Source: Bacillota bacterium
GTDB taxonomy: Bacteria; Bacillota; UBA5301
Length of the DNA stretch: 64,000 bases
Assembly: GCA_017656135.1 (NCBI GenBank)
Contig: JACDOJ010000003.1
Coordinates: forward strand, 1-64,000
Reading direction: 5' to 3'
Shown: piece after piece, positions 1-8,632 of the stretch
Layout: each line of letters starts with the position of its first letter
Numbering within the stretch: the stretch's first letter is position 1
Translations under genes and position numbers: made by a program
The notes under the pieces: generated by a model
Seen by the model: the letters and a program-made list of their open reading frames with translations, nothing else
Databases searched by the model: none
Told to the model about the DNA's origin: nothing

Positions 1-14
1 CTTAAACTTGGTTC

Positions 15-482
15 TTAACTCAGGAGGAGGCTCAAGGCAGCGTGAACCGTTTGGACTTTAACCTCCCCCCTGTTTCCGGTGAACTGTTTCCGAACACTGA
101 TCACACCTTGCGGGCCGGCCAAGCCAATGTAGACCAGGCCTACCGGCTTTTCAGGGGTCCCCCCGCCCGGCCCCGCTATCCCCGAGACCGCCAAAGCGTA
201 GGTAGAGCCGGTTAGCTCCTGAATCCCTTTGGCCATCTCCTCTACGGTCTGGGAGCTGACCGCCCCGTGCTTTTCAAGGGTCGTTGCTTTAACCCCTAAG
301 AGAGCTTGCTTCAGCTCGTTGCTATAGGTGATCACTCCGCCAAGGTAGTATACGGAACTGCCTGGCAAGTCAGTGATAGTGCTACCTAAAAGACCGCCGG
401 TGCAAGACTCGGCTGTGGAGAGAGTCTGCCCTCGGACAGAGAGCATTTCACCCACCTGCTTGGCTAGAGAGAGCAAATCCAT
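15..482 (-). CDS. pncC: Nicotinamide-nucleotide amidase, stand-alone CinA C-terminal domain
   Basis: The 155-residue protein is a complete CinA C-terminal (PncC-type) domain, with the hallmark AESCTGG near residues 24-30 and SGIAGPGGGTPEKPVG around residues 99-114. Family members deamidate nicotinamide mononucleotide to nicotinate mononucleotide in NAD recycling. The N-terminal molybdopterin-binding-like half of full CinA is absent. This is a normal free-standing form, not a truncation, because a Shine-Dalgarno (AAGGAGGT) sits about 10 bases before the ATG. It is the last visible gene of a minus-strand run after pgsA and an FtsH-like gene, matching the common pgsA-cinA order. Confidence 0.9.
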   Translation of the reverse strand: MDLLSLAKQVGEMLSVRGQTLSTAESCTGGLLGSTITDLPGSSVYYLGGVITYSNELKQALLGVKATTLEKHGAVSSQTVEEMAKGIQELTGSTYALAVSGIAGPGGGTPEKPVGLVYIGLAGPQGVISVRKQFTGNRGEVKVQTVHAALSLLLS

Positions 483-520
483 GTATATATAAACCTCCTT
501 GTGAATAGATAGGCTGCCCT

Positions 521-2020
521 TTAGGCAGCCCTTACAGTGGCCAATTTCTCCCGAATGACCTCACCGCTGATCTTCTCCTGCTCTACCAGATCATCTGCAG
601 CGGCCAAAAGGACATCCTTGAGGGCGACAAGATCCTCTCTCAAGGCTGTTTCCTGCTCACGGACAATCTTCTGAACAGTCCGGTAAACCACGGATTCCGG
701 CAAGTCAGAGAGGATCACTGTCCCCAGTTCCGACATCCCGCTGGCGATCATCTGTTTTGCCAGTCTAACTGCCTGCTCCAAGTCGTTCTGACACCCGGTG
801 CTCCGGTTACCTAATATCAACTCTTCAGCCACCGCTCCGGCCAGGGCCACCCTAATCTGCTTCTGTAGGTCTTCGGCTGTGTACAGGTACTGATCATCCT
901 GGGGCGCCTGGCGCATGTACCCCAAGGCTTTGCCCCGGGAAGTGATAGTCACCGAAGAGACCGAACCGGAGTTAGCCAACTCACTGGCGATGGCGTGGCC
1001 GGCTTCGTGAATTGCAATGCGGCGTCTCTCGGCCTTGCTGGGTCTGCGGTCTAACTTCTCCCCGAGCATGACCTTGTCCACTGCCTCCCGGAAGTGGCTC
1101 ATTTTGATGGTCCGGCTGCCGTCCCGCATGGCCAGGATCGCTGCTTCATTAACCAGGCTCTCCAAGTGAGCGCCGCTGAAACCGAAGGTTTCTCTGCTAA
1201 TGGCCTCCAAACTCACTTCCGGATCAATGGGTTTCCCGGCTGTGTGAATCTGGAGAATATGCAGGCGCCCCTCTTTATCCGGCAGGTCAACTTTTACCAC
1301 CCGGTCGAACCGGCCCGGGCGCATCAGGGCATCATCCAAAAGGTCCGGGCGGTTGGTTGCCCCGAGCACCAATATCCGGATGTCATCATCGGTGCTGATG
1401 CCGTCCATTTCTACTAGGAGCTGGTTTAAAGTCTGGTCGTACTCGTGGTGATTGATATTCAGTCCCCGTTTTCCACCTAAGACCTCAATCTCATCGATGA
1501 AGATCACCGCACTGGTCTTATTTGCTTTCCGGGCTGCCTCTTTGGCATCCTTGAAAAGCTTCCGGACCCGCTGAGCCCCTACTCCGGCGTACATTTCAAT
1601 AAATTCACTGCCTGAGGCCGAAACAAAGACCGAAGAGGTGTAGTTGGCTCCGGCCTTAGCCAGCAGGGTCTTACCGGTACCGGGAGGCCCGGCCAGCAAA
1701 ATGCCTTTCAAGGGCCTAATCCCCAAGGCCTTGACCTTATCCTCGTTCTTGATGAAATCCAGGGCTTCTAAAAACTCCAGTTTGGCCGCTTCCTGGCCTC
1801 CGATGTCATCAAAGGTTATTGGTTTGGCCACTTTCTTCGAGCCACCGCCCACCAAATCAAATCGCTTTCTGGCTCCTAAGCCCGGCAGGTCCCGTTTAAC
1901 CAACATGAAGATGATACCTGCTGCGGTAGCCAATAGAACCAGTGGGGTAATATCGAAACCCTTGAAGGCCAAGAAGACCAAAAGGGCGAGACCTGACCCG
2001 ATTCCAATTGGCAAGAACAC
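521..2020 (-). CDS. Short FtsH-like membrane AAA+ zinc metalloprotease
   Basis: Predicted ATP-dependent membrane protease of 499 residues. Two hydrophobic segments (about 3-20 and 23-42) are joined by only a few residues, so the extracytoplasmic domain of true FtsH is missing. The AAA module has Walker A GPPGTGKT at 111-118, Walker B FIDEIE near 174-179 and the second region of homology ATNRPDLLDDALMRPGRFDR at 221-240. The peptidase domain keeps HEAGH at 338-342 and the third-ligand aspartate in NDLEQA (D413), so it should be active. FtsH is usually 600-650 residues, so this is more likely a paralogue than the housekeeping copy. A GGAGGTG lies just before the start. Confidence 0.87.
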   Translation of the reverse strand: MFLPIGIGSGLALLVFLAFKGFDITPLVLLATAAGIIFMLVKRDLPGLGARKRFDLVGGGSKKVAKPITFDDIGGQEAAKLEFLEALDFIKNEDKVKALGIRPLKGILLAGPPGTGKTLLAKAGANYTSSVFVSASGSEFIEMYAGVGAQRVRKLFKDAKEAARKANKTSAVIFIDEIEVLGGKRGLNINHHEYDQTLNQLLVEMDGISTDDDIRILVLGATNRPDLLDDALMRPGRFDRVVKVDLPDKEGRLHILQIHTAGKPIDPEVSLEAISRETFGFSGAHLESLVNEAAILAMRDGSRTIKMSHFREAVDKVMLGEKLDRRPSKAERRRIAIHEAGHAIASELANSGSVSSVTITSRGKALGYMRQAPQDDQYLYTAEDLQKQIRVALAGAVAEELILGNRSTGCQNDLEQAVRLAKQMIASGMSELGTVILSDLPESVVYRTVQKIVREQETALREDLVALKDVLLAAADDLVEQEKISGEVIREKLATVRAA

Positions 2021-2033
2021 TTCCAGTCACCTC

Positions 2034-2579
2034 CTAACCCGGGTTGGACTGAGAACCTGAACTACCAGGGAGGGTAACCACCTTGTAGAATTCACCCTCT
2101 GAATCATCTAGGACAATCAGTAAGTAATTATCATACAAATAGGCTTGTCCATCGATACCGTAGTCCTTTTCCAACTGGCGGAGAGTTTCAGGGATAATGG
2201 TGTAACTACCGGTGGCCAGTGACTCCTGTAGGGCAAACTGCAGGCTGGAGTAGGCCTCGGTGAGACGCTCGGAACCAGCAGAGTTCATAATCTCCACCGT
2301 AACAGTTCCTGGACCACCAGGAATCCTCTTAAGAACCTGAATTAACTTTGGCCAAGTTGTGGAAAGATTAGCCTCAGGTTCAAAGGCCAATTTCAACCGA
2401 AGTCCTCCGTCAGCTTTATCCAAAAGAACGTCTCTAATTCCTGGAATAGCTGAAACCTCGCTCAAGACCGGCTGAGTCACCTGAGTAGTCTGATACAGGT
2501 GGTCACCGGCAAAGAGCAGCCCGCCTACGACGAGGAAGGCTAGAGCACCATAAATAACCTGTTTGGTACGTTTAGGCAT
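2034..2579 (-). CDS. Unknown protein with an N-terminal membrane anchor
   Basis: No family recognised. The 181-residue product starts MPKRTKQ followed by one hydrophobic segment (about residues 8-25), giving an N-in anchor and a roughly 150-residue extracytoplasmic domain with a Gly/Ser-rich tail. The ATG at 2579 is preferred over an in-frame upstream start because GGAGGAGGA lies just before it. It sits between pgsA and the FtsH-like gene and ends 13 bases before that gene's ATG, so the two are probably co-transcribed. It might be a partner or substrate of that protease, but only position suggests this. Confidence 0.7.
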   Translation of the reverse strand: MPKRTKQVIYGALAFLVVGGLLFAGDHLYQTTQVTQPVLSEVSAIPGIRDVLLDKADGGLRLKLAFEPEANLSTTWPKLIQVLKRIPGGPGTVTVEIMNSAGSERLTEAYSSLQFALQESLATGSYTIIPETLRQLEKDYGIDGQAYLYDNYLLIVLDDSEGEFYKVVTLPGSSGSQSNPG

Positions 2580-2709
2580 GCTTGTCCTCCTCCCGTGCTC
2601 CAGCAATAAGAGTCCAGTGCCCATTATAGCACAGGAAAAGGACAAAAAAGACCGAATCCTTCCAGTAATTATCGGAAAGACCGGCCCATACTCCATGTTT
2701 TGGCAGAAT

Positions 2710-3240
2710 TTAGGCTTTTGGAGACCCTTTTAACTGTAAAACATCGGCAGCCTTGGCAAAGTAGTCAATGCCCGACCAGATAGTAACAGCCACTGCCAGC
2801 CAGATCATGGTTTGGCTGCCGGGCAAATTAATCAACACAGCCACTATCGCTACAATCTGAGTTGTGGTTTTCAGTTTCCCCAGTTTGCTGGCGGGTATAA
2901 TAACCCCTTCCCCGGCTGCCACCAGGCGCAGGCCGGTGACTGCAAACTCCCGGCCCAGAATCAGCATGGCAATCCAGGCGGAAATCCGATCCAGCTGAAC
3001 CAAGGAAACCAAAGCAGCTGAGATCAAAAGCTTGTCTGCGAGAGGATCCAGCAAAATGCCCAGTTGGGTGACTTCATTGCGGCTGCGGGCCAAATACCCG
3101 TCTAAACCGTCAGTCACTGCCGCCAGGGTGAAGACACCGGCAGCTAAAAAAACACCGTAGGGAATTTTAACCAAGAGTAAGGTCATAAAGACTGGTATGA
3201 GCAGTATTCGAACTGTGGTCACAATGGTCGCCAGAGTCAT
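2710..3240 (-). CDS. pgsA: CDP-diacylglycerol-glycerol-3-phosphate 3-phosphatidyltransferase
   Basis: Membrane enzyme that makes phosphatidylglycerol phosphate from CDP-diacylglycerol and glycerol 3-phosphate, the committed step to phosphatidylglycerol and cardiolipin. The 176-residue protein has the CDP-alcohol phosphotransferase signature D-G-L-D-G-Y-L-A-R, eight residues, then G-I-L-L-D-P-L-A-D around residues 44-69, with all catalytic aspartates present. Several hydrophobic helices surround it, and the length is typical. It follows rimO by 14 bases, and the rimO-pgsA order is common in Clostridia. Confidence 0.95.
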   Translation of the reverse strand: MTLATIVTTVRILLIPVFMTLLLVKIPYGVFLAAGVFTLAAVTDGLDGYLARSRNEVTQLGILLDPLADKLLISAALVSLVQLDRISAWIAMLILGREFAVTGLRLVAAGEGVIIPASKLGKLKTTTQIVAIVAVLINLPGSQTMIWLAVAVTIWSGIDYFAKAADVLQLKGSPKA

Positions 3241-3254
3241 CCCGAAATCACCTT

Positions 3255-4583
3255 CTAGACTAGTACTGCTGTAAGCTCTTGACTGTCAGCATCGGTGATC
3301 TTCACCTGAACCAGATCGCCGGGGGCCGGCATTTTCCCGCCTACGGCCACGGAAGCTACCACCACTGAATCAATCTCCGGTGCTTCCCGAAAGCTTCGGC
3401 CGTAGATTATTCTCTCTGTACTATTGGCCGTTTCCACCAATACTTCCTCCACCTTTCCGACCCGGGAATGATTCACTTCCGTGGAGATGATCTCCTGCAG
3501 GTTGGTGAGGCGCGCAAGTCTCTTCCGGGCCACCTCAGGGGGAACCTGGTTTGGTAGCTGGGCTGCCCGCGTACCTTCCTCCGGGTAGTAGGTGAAGGTA
3601 GCCAACTGGTTGAAACGCACGGTGTCCACAAACTCCAAAAGCGCCTGGAAATCCTCTTCCCGCTCTCCGGGATACCCTACAATGAAGGTGCTTCTGATAG
3701 CGGCCTCAGGCAGGTAGGTCCGAACTTTCTCCAAAAGCTCCAGGTACTCTTCCCGTGACCCCTTCCGGCCCATGCTCCGCAGGATTTCACCGCTCACATG
3801 CTGCAGGGGCAAATCCAAATAGGCGCAGACCTTCTCCTCTTGAGCCATGGTCTCTAAAAGTTCATCGGTAACCAGTTCTGGGTAGGCGTAGAGAAACCGG
3901 ATCCAGTGGAGCCCCTCGATGGTGGCGAGCTTCTGCAAGAGCTCTGAAAGGAGTGACCTGCCGGCTAAATCCAGGCCGTACGCGGTGGTGTCCTGAGCCA
4001 CCAAGACTATCTCTCGCACGCCTTCTGAAGCCAATATTTTCGCTTCCGCGAGGATCTCCTCAGGGTCTCTGCTGTGCAGTTTTCCTCTGATCTGAGGGAT
4101 AACACAGTAACTGCAGGAACGCGGACACCCTTCGGCGATTTTCAGGTAGGCGCTGGGGGCGCTACCAGCCCGGCTCCGAGGCAGATCGGAGATAAAGGCC
4201 TCAGGCGACCGGTAATACTGAGGGCGCTCCCGACGGTCGGCCGCTGCCAACAGGTCGGCAATCCGGTGGTATTCTCCGGTTCCGGCGAAACCGTCCACTT
4301 CCGGAAGTTCCGCAGCCAGCTCAGCCTGGTACCTCTGGGTCAAACAGCCAGTGACCAAAAGTAGCCTGAAGACCCCCTCCTCTTTTAGCTGGGCCAGTTC
4401 CAAAATGGTTTCGATGTTTTCCTCCACTGCCGGTCGAATGAAACCGCAGGTGTTGACGATAACCGCCTCGGCCTCCTCCAGGCTCTCGACCATCACATGC
4501 CCGGCGGAGCTTAAGAATCCTGCCATGTGTTCTGAGTCCACTGAGTTTTTGGCGCAGCCTAGGGTTTCAATGTAAACTTTTAT
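3255..4583 (-). CDS. rimO: Ribosomal protein S12 methylthiotransferase; apparent ATA start
   Basis: Radical-SAM methylthiotransferase that modifies an aspartate of ribosomal protein S12. The N-terminal MTTase domain has its three cluster cysteines (LGCAKN, C10; NTCGF, C46; TGCLTQ, near 80). The radical-SAM loop is CPRSCSYC near residues 135-142, and a TRAM domain ends the protein. The first ordinary start in frame (GTG, complement of 4539-4541) would delete C10. Reading upstream gives x-KVYIETLGCAKNS with ATA (complement of 4581-4583) exactly where homologues have Met, and an in-frame TGA lies three codons before it. AGGAG precedes it closely. Product 442 residues, the usual length. Either ATA initiates or an ATG has been lost. 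Confidence 0.9.
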   Translation of the reverse strand: MKVYIETLGCAKNSVDSEHMAGFLSSAGHVMVESLEEAEAVIVNTCGFIRPAVEENIETILELAQLKEEGVFRLLLVTGCLTQRYQAELAAELPEVDGFAGTGEYHRIADLLAAADRRERPQYYRSPEAFISDLPRSRAGSAPSAYLKIAEGCPRSCSYCVIPQIRGKLHSRDPEEILAEAKILASEGVREIVLVAQDTTAYGLDLAGRSLLSELLQKLATIEGLHWIRFLYAYPELVTDELLETMAQEEKVCAYLDLPLQHVSGEILRSMGRKGSREEYLELLEKVRTYLPEAAIRSTFIVGYPGEREEDFQALLEFVDTVRFNQLATFTYYPEEGTRAAQLPNQVPPEVARKRLARLTNLQEIISTEVNHSRVGKVEEVLVETANSTERIIYGRSFREAPEIDSVVVASVAVGGKMPAPGDLVQVKITDADSQELTAVLV

Positions 4584-4605
4584 GGCTCCTCATCCCTTCC
4601 AAGGT

Positions 4606-5127
4606 CTAGTACTCGATTCCGGGAGCAGCCTTGCGCCCGGTATGGTAGTCGTGTTTGACTTCTTTGACCTCTGAGACGATATCAGCCTCCATCACGATTT
4701 CGCTAGGAGCCCCTCGCCCGGTGGTGACCAGGTGAGTCGACCCTCTCCGATTCAAAAGGTCCAGAGCCTCAGCCACTGGAATCAAGCCCAAGCTGATAGC
4801 AACATGGAGCTCATCCAGGACAACCATGGTGTAATCCGAATCAGCCAAAGCCTTTCTGGCCCGGTCCAATCCTTCTTTGGCCAGCCGGTAATCAATGGAG
4901 GATGGCTCCCCGATGATGAAACCCTCCCGGCCGCAGGGTATGATTTCCAGACCGGGGATGTTCTGGGCAGCCTTGTGTTCCCCAACTTCACTGCTTCCTT
5001 TCAAAAACTGCAAGAACAACACTCTGCCGCCATGGCCCACCTGGCGTAAGGCCAATCCCAGGGCGGCGGTGGTCTTTCCCTTACCGTCGCCGGTATAGAC
5101 GATGACCAGACCTTTCTCTTCCAACAT
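4606..5127 (-). CDS. cobO: Cob(I)yrinic acid a,c-diamide adenosyltransferase
   Basis: Adds the 5'-deoxyadenosyl group to corrinoids (CobO/BtuR/CobA type), giving coenzyme B12 forms. The 173-residue protein has the P-loop YTGDGKGKTTAALG near its N-terminus, the DELH box (VVLDELHVA) and the C-terminal VSEVKEVKHDYHTGRKA typical of the family. The ATG at 5127 is chosen because GAGGTG lies 4-5 bases upstream; the GTG at 5133 would lie inside that ribosome-binding site. It ends 22 bases before the proposed rimO start and is divergent from the SNF2 cassette. The 136 bases between them hold only a weak promoter-like pair (TTTCAC, 16 bases, TAATAA) for the plus strand. Confidence 0.92.
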   Translation of the reverse strand: MLEEKGLVIVYTGDGKGKTTAALGLALRQVGHGGRVLFLQFLKGSSEVGEHKAAQNIPGLEIIPCGREGFIIGEPSSIDYRLAKEGLDRARKALADSDYTMVVLDELHVAISLGLIPVAEALDLLNRRGSTHLVTTGRGAPSEIVMEADIVSEVKEVKHDYHTGRKAAPGIEY

Positions 5128-5263
5128 TCTCACCTCAAATTCTCTTCAAATTCCATACCCCAGCGTAAAAATCCTCTCACTCTAAGGTTTCACCCAGCCG
5201 GCACTAGAATAATAAACCCATTTCTCTCTGGGGAAAGATATTTTTCGTGAGGTGCCAAGCTCA

Positions 5264-7069
5264 GTGGAAATTGTGATAACCCGGCCCATACTCGGTCAAA
5301 GCACGGGTCCAAAAAAGGTAGCTTTTAGTCTTGAAGATGATTTGTCCCAATATCAACCGGTGGAGGCAGGAGACCTCCCCTTTACGATTCTGCGCTACCA
5401 TCCGGGGTACGCCGAATTCCGACGGATGCTGAGGGAAGACACCGATGATGGCTGGAAGTGGTTCTCATTGGCCCAGTGGGCCCACCAGTTGAGCCTGAAA
5501 AACACCCACCACAAGCTCATTGCCTTAGAACACCTCAAAGACATCTGGCGCCGCTCGGAAGTGGTCTACTATCAGCACCAACTGGATGCGGCCTGCAAGG
5601 TGGTTCACGAGCTACACGGCCGGGCTATTCTCGCCGATGAAGTCGGGCTGGGTAAGACGATTGAGGCAGGGCTGATTCTCAAGGAGTACATTCTGCGCAA
5701 ATTGGTCCGCAAGGCCCTCATCCTGACTCCAGCCTCCTTGTGCCGCCAGTGGCAGCAAGAACTGCGAGAGAAGTTTGACATCACCGCCTGGGTAGCCCGG
5801 CACCAGTACGACTGGCTGACCAATGACATCCTAATCGCCTCCATTGACCTGGCCAAACAGGAGAAGAATAAAAAGATTATCCTCCAGAACAATTACGACT
5901 TGCTGATTGTCGATGAAGCCCACAAGCTGAAGAACAGTAGGACCCAAAACTGGCAGCTAGTTAACGCCATCAGCGCCAAATACCTGTTGCTTTTAACGGC
6001 AACCCCGGTTCAGAACAACCTGAAAGAGCTCTACAATCTTATTACCCTATTAAAACCCGGTCAGCTGGGTACCTACAGAGAGTTCAAGAAAACCTATGTG
6101 CTTACAGACCGACAGCCCAAAAACTCTGAGGCCTTGAAGAAACTCTTAGGTCAGGTAATGATCAGAAACCGGCGCACCGACAGCGGGGTAAACCTACCCA
6201 AACGGCAGATTACCTCAATTCCGGTGGAGCTTTCCCATGAGGAATGGGAGCTCTACCAAGAGATCACTGAGTTCATCAGGGCCAAGACCGCAGCCTTCGG
6301 TATCCAAGCCGGGCTTTCTCTCTTGACCCTGCAGCGGGAGGTCTGCTCCAGCCCAATGGCGGCAGCCGTAAGTTTGGCTCGGATGCACCAGAAGGCCGAC
6401 CATCGGGATCAATCGAAGATCTTTGACCTCTTGCAGAAAGCAGTGGCCATCGAGAACCCTAGCAAAGCCTGGATTTGCCTGGACCTTGTCAGGTCGCACC
6501 AGGACAAGGTCATCATCTTCACCGAGTACCGGGCCACCTTGCAGTACTTGTTGAAATTCTTTTCCGAAAACGGCCTGCGGGTGGTGGGTTTTGACGGCTC
6601 ACTATCAGCCAGCCGCAAACAGTGGGTAGCTCACCTCTTCCGGCTGAACGCCGATATCATGGTCAGCACCGAATCCGGCAGCGAAGGGCTCAACTTCCAG
6701 TTCTGCAACGTCATGATCAACTACGACCTCCCCTGGAACCCGCTCCGGTTAGAGCAGCGCATCGGCAGAATTCACAGGCTGGGTCAGACCCGGGATGTAC
6801 ACGTTTACAACCTCTCCACCATCGGAACCGTTGAGGCCCACCTGCTGAGGCTGTTAGATGAGAAGATTAACATGTTTAACCTCGTCGTCGGGAAGCTGGA
6901 GGCCCTTTTCGGAGCCGCCGGCGCCTTTAAATCCTTTGAAAAAGACCTATGTCACGCGGTAATCAACGCCAAAAACGCCCAAGAGATAAAGAAGAACTTC
7001 GATCAACTGGCTCAAAAGGTACAAGAGAAAAAGCAGGAGTTGGAGGAAAACCCGTGGCTCACCATTTAG
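5264..7069 (+). CDS. SNF2/RapA-like helicase of cassette 1 (YqhH-like)
   Basis: SWI2/SNF2-family ATPase of about 601 residues. Motif I DEVGLGKTIEAG, motif II VDEAHKLKN, motif III LTATPVQN, motif V STESGSEGLNFQFC and motif VI QRIGRIHRLGQ are all intact, so ATPase and DNA or RNA translocase activity is expected. About 110 residues precede motif I, with no recognisable DNA-binding or nuclease domain. The GTG at 5264 fits GAGGTG about nine bases upstream; a GTG at 5252 lies inside that site. The stop lies inside the next gene (16-base overlap). It resembles Bacillus YqhH and is clearly paralogous to the helicase at 34288-35979. Role unknown. Confidence 0.87.
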   Translation: MEIVITRPILGQSTGPKKVAFSLEDDLSQYQPVEAGDLPFTILRYHPGYAEFRRMLREDTDDGWKWFSLAQWAHQLSLKNTHHKLIALEHLKDIWRRSEVVYYQHQLDAACKVVHELHGRAILADEVGLGKTIEAGLILKEYILRKLVRKALILTPASLCRQWQQELREKFDITAWVARHQYDWLTNDILIASIDLAKQEKNKKIILQNNYDLLIVDEAHKLKNSRTQNWQLVNAISAKYLLLLTATPVQNNLKELYNLITLLKPGQLGTYREFKKTYVLTDRQPKNSEALKKLLGQVMIRNRRTDSGVNLPKRQITSIPVELSHEEWELYQEITEFIRAKTAAFGIQAGLSLLTLQREVCSSPMAAAVSLARMHQKADHRDQSKIFDLLQKAVAIENPSKAWICLDLVRSHQDKVIIFTEYRATLQYLLKFFSENGLRVVGFDGSLSASRKQWVAHLFRLNADIMVSTESGSEGLNFQFCNVMINYDLPWNPLRLEQRIGRIHRLGQTRDVHVYNLSTIGTVEAHLLRLLDEKINMFNLVVGKLEALFGAAGAFKSFEKDLCHAVINAKNAQEIKKNFDQLAQKVQEKKQELEENPWLTI

Positions 7070-7983
7070 AACTAGAAACTTCCTTGGAGACTGCTTCCTT
7101 TGTGAGCTCCTTTTACAAACTGGTGGGGGCTAAGGTTCTCTTCGAAGACAAGGTCCTTAAAGTCTCCTTAGATGATGCCACAGCCAAAAGACTGGATGGG
7201 CCCTGGGCCAGAGGGTACGAACTCACCTTCGTCTTTCACGATGAGGATGTGGGCGAGCACAGCGATGCTGAACTGGTAACTATGGGCAGCTACCGGGTAC
7301 ACTACCTGGTTCAGCAGGCGATAAAGAGAGGCCGGTTCACCAAAATCGCCCTCTCACCTGCCTGTATCACTCCTGCCCTACCTGACGGTCCAGGAAACTG
7401 CCGGTATTATCAGCTCAAGACGGCTCGGAATTACCTGCCATATCTGGCCATCTCCTTCAACTGCGCCTTCGTTGGGGCTTCCCGCTGGGAGGAGATCGCT
7501 ACTCTGGCAGTGGACCGGATCTCCGGAGAGGTTTATGAGCTAAACTGGGCAAGGCTCTTACCCTACATCTCCGCCTACCGCCCAGAACAGCACAGCCCCT
7601 TGCAAAAAGCGGAGCTGAGTTTCTGCCGCTCTTACCGCATCTTGGAGAAGGCGCTGGTGAAGAGGCTCACCCAGAGGGACCGCCAATGGAGCGAAAAAGC
7701 CAAAACTCGCCTCAAAAAAGAGCAAAGTGACTTGTCCCAATACTTTGCCAAGCTGGCAGAGGAAGCGATGTATGCCGACTCAAAGGCCAAAGGGGAGCTG
7801 GAAAGGATGAAAGCCCTCCGCCTCCAGGAGCAAGAAGAGCGGTTTGCTCCCCGGGTTTACTTGAGGCCGGTGCAAGCCGCGCTCATTGCCATCCCCAGGC
7901 TTGAGACCACCTACCTCAAGGCCCAGGCCGGCCGGGAAGAACAGATCAAGGTTATCGACACGCCTTTCAGCCGGCGTTTTTAG
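7054..7983 (+). CDS. SNF2-associated coiled-coil protein, YqhG-like (cassette 1)
   Basis: A 309-residue protein translated from GTG with GGAGG seven bases upstream inside the helicase's last codons, so the pair is translationally coupled. The N-terminal half has a compact alpha/beta pattern, including GSYRVHYLVQQAIKRGRF near residues 75-92. This resembles YqhG and the GHP-L region that follows the motor in RapA-like helicases. Residues about 200-265 are charged and predicted coiled coil (LKKEQSDLSQYFAKLAEEA), followed by RFAPRVYLRPVQAALIAIP. The coiled coil and tail recur in the partner of cassette 2 at 32900-34291. Its TAG overlaps the rpe stop on the other strand. Function unknown. Confidence 0.78.
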   Translation: MAHHLELETSLETASFVSSFYKLVGAKVLFEDKVLKVSLDDATAKRLDGPWARGYELTFVFHDEDVGEHSDAELVTMGSYRVHYLVQQAIKRGRFTKIALSPACITPALPDGPGNCRYYQLKTARNYLPYLAISFNCAFVGASRWEEIATLAVDRISGEVYELNWARLLPYISAYRPEQHSPLQKAELSFCRSYRILEKALVKRLTQRDRQWSEKAKTRLKKEQSDLSQYFAKLAEEAMYADSKAKGELERMKALRLQEQEERFAPRVYLRPVQAALIAIPRLETTYLKAQAGREEQIKVIDTPFSRRF

Positions 7984-8621
7984 ACACTCTGGAGAGCCCG
8001 GATGGCCTGAATGATATCGGGAGAATTGAAGACAGCTGAGCCGGCTACCAGCATATCAGCTCCAGCTGCCACGATTTGGCCCGCGGTCTCCAAATTGACC
8101 CCACCGTCCACCTCTAAAATGATCTCCCGTCCACTTTTGGCGATCAGGTCGCGGGCCGCTGAGATCTTCGGAAGCACCGCCGGAATAAAGGTTTGCCCAC
8201 CGAAACCGGGGTTAACCGACATAATCAAAACCAAGTCCACCAAGTCTAAAACGAAAGGCAGAAAATCCAAAGAGGTGGCTGGGTTGACGGCCACCCCGGC
8301 CTTGACCCCGGCTTCCTTTATTTGTCCTAGGGTCCGGTGCAGGTGAGTGCAGGCCTCGACGTGCACTGTTATCAAATCGGCCCCGGCGGAAACAAAATCC
8401 TCCACATACTTCTCGGGTTCCACGATCATCAGGTGCACATCCAAAGGGAGCTCCGTAATCTTGGCCACGTCTTTGACTACCACCGGCCCAATGGTGATAT
8501 TGGGGACAAACCGGCCGTCCATAACATCGACGTGCAGCATGTCGGCACCGACGCACTCTTTGATATCCTGTTCCAAGTTGGCGAAATTAGCGGAAAGAAT
8601 TGAGGGTGCAACTTGAGCCAT
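7980..8621 (-). CDS. rpe: Ribulose-phosphate 3-epimerase
   Basis: Interconverts ribulose 5-phosphate and xylulose 5-phosphate in the pentose phosphate pathway. The 213-residue TIM barrel starts MAQVAPSILSANFANL and shows HVDVMDGRFVPN, LDVHLMI, VNPGFGGQ and EVDGGVN, covering the metal and phosphate-binding positions. The ATG at 8621 follows AGGAGG by about seven bases; that ribosome-binding site lies over the end of rsgA. It is the last gene of the rlmN-stp-prkC-rsgA-rpe block, as in Bacillus subtilis. Its stop overlaps the stop of the convergent cassette 1 partner. Confidence 0.95.
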   Translation of the reverse strand: MAQVAPSILSANFANLEQDIKECVGADMLHVDVMDGRFVPNITIGPVVVKDVAKITELPLDVHLMIVEPEKYVEDFVSAGADLITVHVEACTHLHRTLGQIKEAGVKAGVAVNPATSLDFLPFVLDLVDLVLIMSVNPGFGGQTFIPAVLPKISAARDLIAKSGREIILEVDGGVNLETAGQIVAAGADMLVAGSAVFNSPDIIQAIRALQSV

Positions 8622-8632
8622 TGGATTTCCTC

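Noticed and set aside
6949..7053. Longer N-terminus for the cassette 1 partner
   Set aside because: Basic, low-complexity translation inside the helicase gene; GTG 7054 with GGAGG explains the start.
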